Positions 1 through 9,837 of a stretch of 64,000 nucleotides of DNA are shown one piece after another; positions within the stretch are counted from its first letter, which is position 1; each line of letters starts with the position of its first letter. This DNA is from Mytilinidion resinicola (lineage: Eukaryota > Ascomycota > Dothideomycetes > Mytilinidiales > Mytilinidiaceae), in NCBI RefSeq assembly GCF_010093595.1, contig NW_022985452.1:551656-615655 (forward strand), written 5' to 3'. The translations under genes were made by a program, and so were the position numbers. Below the pieces are notes generated by a model. It saw only the letters and a list, made by a program, of their open reading frames with translations. It was not told the origin of the DNA and searched no databases.

Positions 1-284
1 CCAATTGTTGACGGACTTCATGCCCTCATCTACGGATGCATGGCGGCCCCAGGGGGGCGGCCGGAGCGGCATGGCGGTGAGGGTGGTGATGTAGAGGACG
101 TGGTGTTGATGCATTACGAGTGCGCAGTTGATGTAAATTCCTTATTGAGCACAAATAGTGAGTGAATATGATTGGTGGAACAATATTAATACGGGCCGGC
201 GCTAGGCTAGATGTAGGGGGGGTGGCAGGAAGAGAAAAGGGGGGTGATGCGGAGAGAATAGGGGGGTGGTAATTAAGCTCGTCC
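1..284 (-). mobile_element. Right-terminal fragment of a MULE
   Basis: The segment matches, base for base over long stretches, the right ends of the elements at 32308-37176 and 38612-39514: a GC-rich block with GTGGTGATGTAGAGGACG, then a TATA-like ACGGGCC region, G-runs, and the terminal sequence GGTAATTAAGCTCGTCC ending at 284. It is cut by the window edge or by an internal deletion, because the sequence before about position 30 no longer matches the expected coding part. It is hardly RIP-mutated compared with the 12.1-12.35 kb and 36.9-37.18 kb copies. Strand is given by the transposase direction in the longer copies. Confidence 0.8.
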
Positions 285-1016
285 TTTAGTTACTCGAGAA
301 TGGGGTACACTTAAGCCCACTTTACTTAAGAGGAGGAGGAATTAATCTTGATAATTAAGGAGCTTCTACACAACGCCATATAGGGACAAGTCGCGAACGT
401 CTACTAATTAATCGTACATCCAGAAAGATTAAGGAGGGAAGATAGTATAAAGTCTAAATACTACTTAATGGACAAGAGCAAAGTAAAAAATAGGATTAAG
501 GAGGATAGAAGAGCGGAAATAACGGAAGCAATTATCTAAAAGCTTGGCATAGACAGAGGATTACCTTCCAACACGTCGCCAACTTACGAACCTAAATCTG
601 CATCTATTAATCACGACCCGTCTAGTCTGCTTGCTGCGACTGAGACTTAGGATTTTCCTCTAGTCTCGACCTTTAATGACGGAGGTAAGTCTAATAAGGG
701 CTTTTACCAGATATTAAACCTAATTGCTAGTACAGTCTTAAACAATTATGCTCAGTCGCTAAGCTCTCCTACGTGCCAATCTTCGTTATCGAGGATATTG
801 CACTACCAGTTCATTCCTACACCAGTCGACGATGGACGCTGGCTGGCCTCTCCACTATACTATCCACCATACGGTTGCATCTGGGATGGGGGAATAGAGG
901 AGAATTTTTTTGGTCTATGGTTGTAATGTTAATATTGCAATATCTACAGTTACGCTTGATACCTCTAGCCCTGTTAATAGAATTTGCACTTGGCTAGTTA
1001 TTTTCTGCAAACTACT
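285..1016. other. No gene recognised
   Basis: Moderately AT-rich sequence with scattered AGGAGGA and AATTAAG words. The open frames here lack ATG starts and show no domain. I see nothing I can name. Confidence 0.5.
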
Positions 1017-1021
1017 ATAAT

Positions 1022-1311
1022 TGTCACGGCACCGCCTGACTACGCGTGACTACAATTGACTACAGTTGGTTCGCGCCGTCAATTGGCTACAGTTGGTTCG
1101 CGTCGTCACGGCATCCCGTGACTACGACTTAGTTGGCTTGGCAGCTTATAAGGAAGGAGTTGAGCGGTAAGCTACAGATATAGTTACTAGCGGAAGCCTA
1201 TCCTCCACAAGCACACAATACACAAACATTTCATGCTTGCGCATGCAAACGTCTAGTGCCCAACAGCTTGTCGTGAACACTATACAGGTACACCGACAGG
1301 TATCTATAACA
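1022..1311 (+). repeat. 5' LTR (290 bp) of the short LTR element
   Basis: Direct repeat partner of 2335-2624, starting TGTCACGG and ending ATAACA. It is flanked on the left by ATAAT. Differences from the 3' copy are C/T or G/A. Confidence 0.88.
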
Positions 1312-1876
1312 GTTAGTAGCCGAGAAGGACAATCCGGAGATCTCAGCCCAGCACAACAGTCTTTTCCTCTTTCCGCTCGGACATCCTGCGACCGGACGAA
1401 ATCAGAACGTCGCAAGAATCCGCTTCAGCAACGTGCAGCCATAGCGGCAGCACGCCTTCTCTCTCACGACGAGCCTCCGACTCCCTTCGGAAAGCAACCA
1501 GTTTCCGATTCTCAGTGGTTGTCGAAGACGCAGCATCAGCAAGCGCAAGCGACAACGATACGGCAGGAAGCGCCTATACTCGAAAGAAACAAACCTCTCC
1601 CTTCCAACATCATCTGCGATCAACCCATCCTGAGCGGAACTCTACTTCAGACGCCCTCACGGCCTCACCAGGCTACGGCCTCTGCAACCTCAGCAGGGAC
1701 AGTTCGGACAACCTCAGCGTGGACAATCTGCACAAGCCCCAGGCCCACAGGGAGTCTAAGTGCAACATCCGGTGGCGGAAGGACAACCAGGACATCCGTA
1801 CCTAAATGCTCCATCAAGGAACAATTTCAGGTCACAATCCCTGGACAACTCCGGACAAGCACCTAGTCACAGGTCG

Positions 1877-2030
1877 CTTCATCACCAACCCGTGGCGGTC
1901 ACGGTGGTACAGCTTCATCACCAACCCGTGGCGGTCGCGGTGGTACAGCTTCATCACCAACCCGTGGCGGTCGCGGCGGTACAGCGTCATCACCAACCCG
2001 TGGAGGTCGCGGCGGTACAGCTTCATCACC
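1877..2030 (+). repeat. 36-bp tandem repeat, four copies plus 10 bp
   Basis: Units start at 1877, 1913, 1949 and 1985, with a partial unit at 2021-2030. Each unit encodes 12 residues of the SPTRGGRGG type. The units differ by single bases, mainly in the third Gly-Arg codons. Confidence 0.9.
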
Positions 2031-2031
2031 T

Positions 2032-2186
2032 CTCAGGTTGTGAAGAAGCAGTTCTGTGTTGATTTGAAGAGGCATAAGGCCCGTATATATAGCCTATGAA
2101 AGGGGGGGGGGGTACTCCCCTGTTCCCCCTTGTTACGGATATGGAAGGATGTAACGCCACTGACACGCTAGTAGTGGCAACCTGAG
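2032..2186. mobile_element. Small palindrome-ended insertion, MITE-like
   Basis: The 155-bp segment begins CTCAGGTTG and ends CAACCTGAG, exact reverse complements. It interrupts the RGG-coding frame, which resumes after it. It contains TATATAT and a run of 12 G. No clear target duplication is visible, so the class is open. Confidence 0.45.
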
Positions 2187-2334
2187 TTCACCAACACAAG
2201 TCGCCTCATCGCCAACTCGCGCGGCAACTCGTGGTCGCGGCGGTCGTGGTCGCGGTAGCCGCGGCCGCGGGTGGTTGACTACACCCGCTCACTCTGTACG
2301 TCTTGAGGATAAGACGATTCTCAGGCCCGGCAAT

Positions 2335-2624
2335 TGTCACGGCACCGCCTGACTACGCGTGACTACAATTGACTACAGTTGGTTCGCGTCGTCAATTAGC
2401 TACAGTTGGTTCGCGTCGTCACGGCATCCCGTAACTACGACTCAGTTGGCTTGGCAGCTTATAAGGAAGGAGTTGAGCGGTAAGCTACAGATATAGTTAC
2501 TAGCGGAAGCCTATCCTCCACAAGCACACAATACACAAACATTTCATGCTTGCGCATGCAAACGTCTAGTGCCTAACAGCTTGTCGTGAACACTATACAG
2601 GTACACCGACAGGTATCTATAACA
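2335..2624 (+). repeat. 3' LTR (290 bp) of the short LTR element
   Basis: Direct repeat partner of 1022-1311 with the same end bases. It is followed by the target-site copy ATAAT at 2625-2629. Confidence 0.88.
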
Positions 2625-2773
2625 ATAATACTCCGGGACTTCCCCTCTCCTCCATTCCATCTGACCTGCTTGTGTTTCTTCCGAAGGTATTATAGGGACG
2701 TGTAGCGGTCCTACGCTTTCTTAGCCGTTAACGCTACGAGCGATATAAATCACCGACTGGAACAGTACCTCTG

Positions 2774-3037
2774 TTACTCAAAAAACTCTCGGTGTGATTG
2801 TGGTAGGCGTTTGATCAGAGAATCCACCCCTTCAGCAATCCATGATTTCGTCGTAGGATCGTAGAGTGTAGTGTTATCTCGCAGCTCAGCCAACTTACTG
2901 CGAATGGCTGGAAGGGTTCGAGCGTATTCGGGTCCGTTCTTAGCGAGAGTGTCCTTGATATCCTCATGTTGAACGCCTTTGCGGAGGGAATAAAGCATAA
3001 GTGCAATCTCAAAGTCAGTCCACGGAGAGCCCGCCAT
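2774..3037 (-). CDS. Small SANT/Myb-like hypothetical protein
   Basis: An 87-residue frame starts at an ATG (3035-3037, context GTCATGG) and runs without a stop to 2774. The N-terminal half, from Trp6, reads WTDFEIALMLYSLRKGV, followed by an acidic/charged helix and TLPAIRSKLAEL. The spacing (Trp, then EIALML, a GV..EDIKDTL turn and a final AIRSKL helix) resembles the three-helix SANT/Myb fold seen in small fungal DNA-binding proteins. Only the helix pattern supports this, and several consensus aromatic residues are missing. No intron is apparent. The gene lies between the short LTR element and an unannotated stretch and is not visibly RIP-mutated, so it may be a live gene. The alternative is a leftover exon of a longer gene. 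Confidence 0.5.
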   Translation of the reverse strand: MAGSPWTDFEIALMLYSLRKGVQHEDIKDTLAKNGPEYARTLPAIRSKLAELRDNTTLYDPTTKSWIAEGVDSLIKRLPQSHREFFE

Positions 3038-4045
3038 GACCAAAGTGAGTATGGTAGAGGTAGTTGGGAACAAAACTCGACCGATTTCTATAATAACACT
3101 ATCCTGCTGTGCCGTAATGATCTTGCTGTGCCGTAATAATCTTGCTGTGCCACTGCGCCCACCAAATGTAACCTATAACACCTCGTCCTATTAGGCGGTC
3201 GTACCACTCCCTTAGTAACTGGGATCTACCAGTTAAGCAACGAATAGGGAGCTGACGATATTGTCACATGACCTACAGTTGCTGCAGTCTCAATTAGTAT
3301 CGGGGCCCGGAAAGCAGTTCGCCTTGCCTTCTACCTAATATCTGTCTTGTAATATAGACCGTGACACCACTCCAAATTATTTCCCCCCTCGACAACCTGC
3401 AAAGTATCCGAGCCATAAGTAAAGTTACCGACATCGAAGACAATCTCCAGTAAGCATACGATGACTGGAAAGAATCAAGAGCTAAATGTAATTTCCAGAG
3501 AAAACTTAACCACGAACAGCCAAATCGATACCATTCAGAGGTTCAAGAAGACAGCGGCAGGCTCTTCGTATTTAGTCCGATGGAAAGAGAGCCTTATTTC
3601 AGGACAAATACTACTATTAGGAAACAATCTTCGCAGAGTGTATACCATGCGACCTTATGCAAGCTATATTCCTTTTTGATCCCGTTGCGACTTAAATCCC
3701 AATGCCTTTTACAATGTCCGCTGGCTGGATTCTTGGATGCTATGTGCTTGGATTAATGACGGGCGGCTTCTTCACGAGTTTTGGACGAATAGATTTATTA
3801 ACAGGGAGAGGCACGTAACGCAACACTTCATCTAAGCTAGCAGTCTAACAAACTTTCAGAGTTTTTCTAAGTAGTTATAGCTCCCTAATGTGAAGTAAAG
3901 GGTTTAGTCTACAGGGATTTAAATTCTGGGGCCTAATATGATTGGATTGATGGCTTTTACATAGTTACTGTTAGTTAGATGGGAAATGTTTGCACGGATA
4001 ACCAAGTTGCTTAAGATAAGACGTGTCGCTCGGAATTAATTCTGA
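3038..4045. other. No gene recognised; short 19-bp direct repeats
   Basis: At about 3105-3160 the phrase TGCTGTGCCGTAAT recurs three times in 19-bp steps. The rest, up to 4045, holds only short frames without ATG support or a recognisable domain. Confidence 0.5.
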
Positions 4046-4047
4046 AA

Positions 4048-4412
4048 TTGTACAGGATGACTAGATTACTAGGGATGACATGTGAAATCACACAGGATAA
4101 GCAACTAGACCAAGTTACGGGAGGAAAGCCGCGAAAATCACGCAGCATGCGGGGGATGACCGATTTTCTCAGAATAAGTCACGAAATTGCACAGGATGCA
4201 CGGGGCGGTGAAATCACACAGGATTATTAACTGCATAGGATAACTACATTACTTAAAATGGGAATTAAAATCACACAACATGCAGAGGATGAAGATTTTC
4301 TCGGAAAAAGTCACGAAATTGCACGGGATGGAATGTGAGATCGCACAGGATAATTGACTGCAGAGAATGACTAACTTATATTACTCAACATTCGAAATCA
4401 CACAGGACGCGG
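4048..4412. repeat. Degenerate tandem repeat, about 130-bp unit
   Basis: The phrase GAAATCACACAGGAT or close variants recurs at about 4085, 4210, 4270, 4350 and 4400. Two larger blocks, about 4138-4256 and 4270-4388, align along their length: ATGC.G.GGATGA, then GATTTTCTC, AAGTCACGAAATTGCAC, and ACTGCA...TTACT. The spacing is about 130 bp. It is non-coding. Confidence 0.6.
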
Positions 4413-4463
4413 TACAACGGTTGTGTGTTGAGGACAGACATAGCGCCTATCCTTGCCTAGTCG

Positions 4464-7400
4464 CTACCTTTTCTTCCTTGGATTATTAGAGTAGTCCAGC
4501 CTCTTCCTCTTCATATGGTCAGGACTTCCAAATGAAGCGTCTAAACCTTGCGCGGATATTAACCTACGTATCGAGAAAGGCGATCCGCTGATGTTAGAAG
4601 GTTCCGATAAATCTTGCGTTAAGGATATTGTGAATCGATCGGTGGTATAAAAATATACATGTTTTTGAAATTCTCCATCTCTGCTAAAACTAGAAATATC
4701 GTTGACTGCGGCGAAAGGGCAATTGTCTAATAAAAGTTGAGCGGAGACGCTTGAAAGTCGATTAAACAGCACTCTGAATGCCGGGTTACTGTATTGCAAG
4801 GAGCATAATATTCGACCGGAGCCTGTGTATTTCCCGTCGGACGCCTCTGGAATAGACTCTAGTTTAAAATAAAATAGGGACGCTATTATGCAGCGGGCTA
4901 TATTGTCGATTGGTTCGCATAGTAAGGGATCCTTTTGGGCTTTTAACATTAATTCCGGGATGCTCCGCGCATTATCTAGTCTTGGCTCCGTATCGTCAAA
5001 TTCGATGTTTAACCGATGGTACCTAGGATGTGCTTAAAATGCCTGCCTTACCTTTCTATCCCGTATTTTCTCCTAGAACAGGCGACATAATCTGGGAAAA
5101 GCGCTATTCTTCTAGATACTGCAAGAGCCGTCCATAGACAGCTCTAAAGTGGTCGATAATAGTTTACCGGTGCCTAAAGAGACAATAAAGTCAGGTTCTT
5201 TAATAAAAGGGAATATAGCTGCTACCTCTAAAAGTGCCGAGATTAGCGGGTTATTCTTAAGGGGTCCTGCATCTTGAAAAGTGCCAACGTCGCGGATATG
5301 TTTCGGCGGAAAGAATCTTAAAAGAAGTTAGATAGAAAGATAGAGAGAGTGGGTAACGTACCCCGGGGCAGCAGACGCAGCTTGTGCTCTAAATTCTATA
5401 AGTAAGTGTCTGGCTAGGTATATATAGACCTACATTTCCTATAGTAGTATTTATTTAACCTTATTATTAGGCTTTATTATATAGTCTACTTTTGTAATTA
5501 GCCTCTAAATATTTAAGCTCATTCTTGCTCTTATAGCCTTACCTTAACCTTTGCTACGCTCTCCAACGCCGTTGTAATTTGTGAAAATGCGACACAACGG
5601 ATTAATATGCGCTGTAGCTACTGGCAGACCGACGCGGATTCCGGCCCGAGTTGCGTGGGAGAAATCTAAAATGCCTTTCGCAGTGCTAAATACCTGTTTT
5701 AAGACCGCTTTAATATTTTTAGATGGATAAAGGCCGTTAGTAATATAAAATATTAATAAACTTAGGACACGCGTAAGGAAAGGGATTTTTAAAGTTTTCC
5801 GTGGCTGGAATACTAGCTTTGCCAGCCTTATAAAAGTCTTTGTTGTGTTATTAACAGACCGGCCGTTAATATATATATCTATAACAATTAATCCTCCTAG
5901 GATAATTAGCGCAGGTTTTTAATTAGGTAAACAACTTACTAGAACTAACTCTAAAAGCCACTTTAAAGAACTTTATAAATAGGATTAGCAAGCTAATACA
6001 ATCCTGTATTCGTTTTATTAGTTTTAGGGGTATTGCTCCCCTAGTACCGCCCCTATTAATATAGAGAACTCCTACCCCAGCCGTTAGAGGGTAAATCTTT
6101 ACTGTTAGCTCTTTAGGCATCTCTGCTCTGCAAAGAAGGCAATATTGCAGTCTAAATATCTATAGATTATCTATACAGCACTCCCTAAATACTAGTACGC
6201 AATTCTCGCAAATAGTATAACTATAATGTAAGCTATACTGGGGTTGCTGTTATAAGCAGTATAGGTAGGTACTAGTACTGTTAAGACTACACCAGCTAGT
6301 CTTAAACTAATAAAGGTTTTTCCGGTGGATATCTAAAGCGGGCGTACTACTCCAGGTAAGTTCCTTAAAAAATAATTAAAGGTTTTTCTTAACCAAGTTA
6401 ATAAAACTACTTAGAAGTATTACTTTGCCTTTACTTACCCTATAAAAGAACGTTTTATACAGTATATTAAACACCTTTTAAGGTGGGAATACTATATAGT
6501 AGTTAGCCCCTCCAGGATTAGAATTAGGCAGACTTATAATAAGCGTCCGGTGGATAATTATCCAGGAGAAGGCTGGATATAATTATAGGGGCTGCAAACT
6601 CTATTAGTTCGCCTGGCGCTTTAAGGTGGTTAAGGAAATTAAATAAATGCTCTTTAAAGTCTACAGCTACAGGATTATACTTCCGGGAAGTCTAAACAAA
6701 GTTAAAAGGTCTATCTTAGTTGTTAGAAAAGTGCTTGCAGGCGCTCCTAATAAAAGTAATAAAATAAGTTGTAGAGAATAAGGCGCGCTTATTTTCCCTA
6801 GCTTTCCGCACTTAGTTAGAAGCATCTATAAGGCGTTCCTTAAGAACCCTATAGCAAGCCTCGACAGATATAGCGCCGCTCGGGAAAAGGGCGATAATAT
6901 TAATCCCTAAGATATATTCTAATAGATTTTTTGCCGTTTCCTTTCTTAACAGCTATAATAAGGCCGTCTTCGCTCCCTTCTCGCTTTCTACTCCTGGTGG
7001 GATATTCTTAGTTATAATAACAACCCGTGGGTGCGTACTTCTAGGAAGTATTAATAAGTGTCCTTGTTCTAGCCAATTAGCTAAATAGCGTGCAACTTCC
7101 TTAAGCCTATCTAGGTTATTGCAAAAGAAGCAGAAAACATTAGTAAATGGGAAAATTAGCTTAGAGTAGATACCGCTTGCAATCCGGTTTAGGTCGCCAC
7201 CTCTGGGACTGCAAAGGGATTGTCTTGTTATTTTATAACACTTATTAGAAGGAATCCTGCCCCTTACAGTCTTAAAGAGGAGGTTACCTTCAGCAATAAG
7301 TACTAGCCTTGCATGGAATATGCTGGAAGGATCTATATATAAATGCACTTCGCCTGTGCTTTATTTTATTGTCGACTGCTGGGGTTTTTTTATACCGAAA

Positions 7401-7600
7401 AGCTGTTGTAGCGCAACCGATTTTGCTGCGCCACCGATTAGTACGAATAAGCTAGGCCTCTGCACGTTAGGATAAGGTATATAATTTATAATAATTTGCA
7501 GTCTGTTTAACTCCAGAAAGCAGATTTCACTGCCTTAGGAGCAAAGGCCAAGCTAGTAGGCGTAGTCGCAGCGCTTTATACTACAGCTTATTGTAGAATT
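4464..7600 (-). pseudogene. RIP-inactivated patatin-like phospholipase gene
   Basis: Read on the minus strand, the segments match the architecture of fungal patatin-like phospholipases. First comes an N-terminal region with IGGAAKSVALQQLFG and HLYIDPSSIF (about 7330-7440). A helical linker with LFPSGAISVEACYRVLKERL follows (about 6830-6960). The patatin domain begins near 6090 with a Gly-rich oxyanion site reading RGGTRGAIPL, where GGGxRG is expected. The nucleophile site GxSxG is split by a 43-bp intron (5897-5939) and reads RVSSRG after splicing. The Asp site reads TFQDAGPLKNNPL and then VSLGTGK (about 5190-5290). A second intron, 5317-5361, precedes FFPPKH. A 161-codon open C-terminus ends at 4464. 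Many TAG/TAA codons replace Trp and Gln, and the Gly-to-Arg changes hit both active-site loops, as RIP would do. The serine itself is kept. The true start is not clear (somewhere above 7560). In fungi this domain is a lipid acyl hydrolase, sometimes an effector of NLR-like proteins; no NACHT domain is seen here. Confidence 0.85.
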
Positions 7601-9305
7601 AATCTATACAGCGATTAACCTAAGTTTATAGTCCTATTAGGAACCAAATCTGGGCCAGTTTGTACTTTAGGGGTGAAGATGTAAGGCCTAGTTCTGTGCC
7701 CTCGACAACGGCTAAAATCTAGGCCTTACTCCTTTTATCCCGGTGTTGAAAAATCTTAAGGCACCTACAGTCTCTCTTATTCAATTTATAACTTCCTCCT
7801 CCTAAAATAAGTTGTAAGAGCTACTCTTACAAGCCTTATTATAATACGTACGTGCTTCTTTATTATTTATATAATATAACTAATAGATGCTATAGATTTC
7901 TAGAATTAAAGCAAAATAGCCAACTTAAAGAGTTTAAAATAATCAAGCAACTTAAGACTTGCTTGCCAGACTGTGGCCGCTCTAAATGCTCGCTTTATAG
8001 GCAGCCGCGATCCTCGAAAAAACCCACTTAATGAAATAATTTGCTCTAGGCCAAAATGTGCTCAGTTCAAAGCTCTCCTGGCAAACGCTTCTAGCCCTTA
8101 TTCTCTTACTGTTAACATTAATTATTATCACCACAACAGTCCTAAGGCGGAAGTCCCCGCACCTATCGATATAGCAGAACTTCATGGAGAGAGCTGTTCG
8201 GTTGATAAGTTTGAGCTTTCCGGTGAATATGCACGCCTTCCACATTATTAAGCGCACACGACTTATCCTCTTTCCACTATATTTGAAACAGCCCCCCCTC
8301 CAGTAGATAGGTCTAGGAAACCATCCTATTGCGGCTCTTAATACCATGTTCCAATATTAAGGTCACAAAGAGTACGTAGTTTAAGGTAGCTATACAAGGT
8401 ATTTACGAGAAGGGAACAATAAGATGCGAAGCACGTTTCGTGATTATGTGACTTACACAAATAAAGGCGTCGCGTTGTAGCCATATGTCGCAGACCAAGG
8501 CATCAGCCGTGGAGGCCTGAGGCAAGAACTGCATTAATAAGCTTGCCATCAAAGCTATATAGAACGTCGGGCGGGGTAACCCGACCGACAAGAGACACCA
8601 CACACACACAATCAATCATACTCTGCTGCTTGATATCATTTCCAATCCTGCTTCATCCCGTGCACACCTAAGTGCGATATTTTACAATCGTAATTACATC
8701 AGTATATTACTGGCACCGGCGCTGAAAATTTTGCCACGTTGCTCCTCATTACTTTGTTCTTGGGTCCTCGTGCAGATCAGTACGTTCAGAAACCGCTTTG
8801 ACGTCATGGTGGCCTTAGGTAGAAAGCTAGGCGGTGTGTTTGGCGGGATTGCAGTTCAAAGAGGTGCAATTATAACTAGCCGATGCACCTGGTGACCCAG
8901 CAGCTAAGATAGCGAAAGGTATTAATACCCCTATGTGTCTAAGACGAGCGAGGGGAGAGTGTTGCACAGTGAAAGCTCGTCTCCCTGGGGAGACGAGCTC
9001 CACTCGAGCCAGTCGCGGGCCCGTGCGTTGGGAGTGACGGCGAGAGGGTGAGAGAAGCAAAGCAAGCTTAGATCACGGAGAGAGACGAGCGTGAAAGAGA
9101 AGGAAGGTGAGCGTGTCAGTAGGAGTGTTGGTGAAGGACGGAAAGAGAGCATATTGGTAAGGCGATTGCACTACGCTCTATCTGGTCGAAGATGCTTGGC
9201 GAGCAAACGGTGATAAAACGCGTCCATCACACCAACCTACACACATATTCTCAAATTTTATGCTCCCGCCATACATACGGTTCACACCCTCCCGACGCGC
9301 CCGCC
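7601..9305. other. No gene recognised; perfect hairpin at 8974-8999
   Basis: Frames on both strands around 7973-8347 are open for up to 121 codons but have no recognisable domain, and the two strands cannot be ranked. At 8974-8999 there is a perfect 12-bp-arm inverted repeat, AGCTCGTCTCCC with a TG spacer. The stretch 8930-9130 is purine-rich. I can assign no function. Confidence 0.45.
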
Positions 9306-9425
9306 ATGACGAATCGCTCGTATTACGATGAATTAGGTGTTGGGCGTACGGCAGATATTTCAGATATCAAGAAGGCCTTCCGCAGTCTATCGCTACACAA
9401 CTACCCTGACAGGACGTACCACTAA
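9306..9425 (+). pseudogene. Truncated J-domain (DnaJ) gene start
   Basis: From ATG 9306 the 39 codons read a J-domain beginning: SYYDELGVGRTADISDIKKA, then FRSLSLHNYPDRT, and stop. This covers helix I, helix II and the HPD loop. The diagnostic His-Pro-Asp has become Tyr-Pro-Asp through CAC to TAC, a RIP-type change that would abolish Hsp70 stimulation. The frame stops at 9423-9425 and helices III and IV are absent. A MULE begins 65 bp downstream, so the remainder was lost before or at that insertion; nothing on the far side of the element (12355 on) continues the domain. Upstream, 9192-9305, the frame is open but without domain content. Confidence 0.7.
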
Positions 9426-9724
9426 ATGTGGCCATCAAGAGACCCTAAAAATTTGTCTTATAATATTGAAACAGCTATGCATATCTTTAGGAGCACCTTA
9501 GTTATCACCCCCCCTTTCTTTGCGTATCACCACCCTTTTCTCTGCGTGTCACCCCCCCTACATTAGGCCTAGCTCCGGCCCGTATAAATATTGTTCCACC
9601 AATCAAACTCACCCGCTTGCCTCCGTGTCGACTGCGTAAAATGGAGAGTATGCATCACAAAACGGAAAGGCTGTATTATAGGCTGCATCATCTAGGCCAA
9701 TAGGAGTCTATTCGCTCTATCTAC

Positions 9725-9766
9725 TCTAGCTACTCTACTCTAGCTACTCTACTCTAGCTACTCTAC
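9725..9766. repeat. 14-bp tandem repeat, three copies
   Basis: TCTAGCTACTCTAC is repeated exactly at 9725, 9739 and 9753, inside the MULE's subterminal region. The related elements at 32.7 and 38.8 kb have only one or two degenerate units. Confidence 0.85.
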
Positions 9767-9837
9767 CAGCGGAAAGCGCCTAGATGGCCACCACTGTCCA
9801 ATTGCTGGCTGAAAGGAACGCCAACTACACCTGTATA

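Larger units (their letters stand above)
1312..2334 (+). pseudogene. RGG-rich gag-like coding relic inside the short LTR element
   Basis: The only coding signal between the LTRs is a broken frame that reads four tandem copies of SSPTRGGRGGTA (about 1877-2020). After a 155-bp insertion it continues as SSPTRAATRGRGGRGRG and ends close to the 3' LTR. Upstream, roughly 1240-1870, is a low-complexity Ser/Gln/Pro-rich open frame whose phase differs from that of the RGG part, so at least one frameshift separates them. Arg-Gly boxes are typical of RNA-binding Gag or nucleocapsid tails, which suits an element that keeps only packaging functions; this role is inferred. There is no zinc knuckle and no enzymatic domain. 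It could instead be a captured host RGG protein fragment. Confidence 0.45.
1022..2624 (+). mobile_element. Short non-autonomous LTR retroelement
   Basis: Two direct repeats of identical length (290 bp) bound a 1,023-bp internal region. Both repeats begin TGTCACGGCACC and end CTATAACA, the TG...CA rule for LTRs. The 5-bp duplication ATAAT lies immediately outside at 1017-1021 and 2625-2629. I see no protease, reverse transcriptase or integrase, so the element must depend on a partner (TRIM/LARD-like). The internal region holds an Arg-Gly-rich coding relic with a tandem repeat, and a small palindrome-ended insertion at 2032-2186. Strand is assigned from the Arg-Gly frame. The LTRs differ by only a few transitions, so insertion was fairly recent or the mutation load is low. 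Confidence 0.85.

Noticed and set aside
773..997. 74-codon frame with a hydrophobic stretch
   Set aside because: It begins with GTG, has no homology that I can see, and lies in decayed sequence.
2102..2113. Poly-G run as a regulatory or G-quadruplex element
   Set aside because: A single run of 12 G is more likely a slippage tract or sequencing feature inside the small insert.
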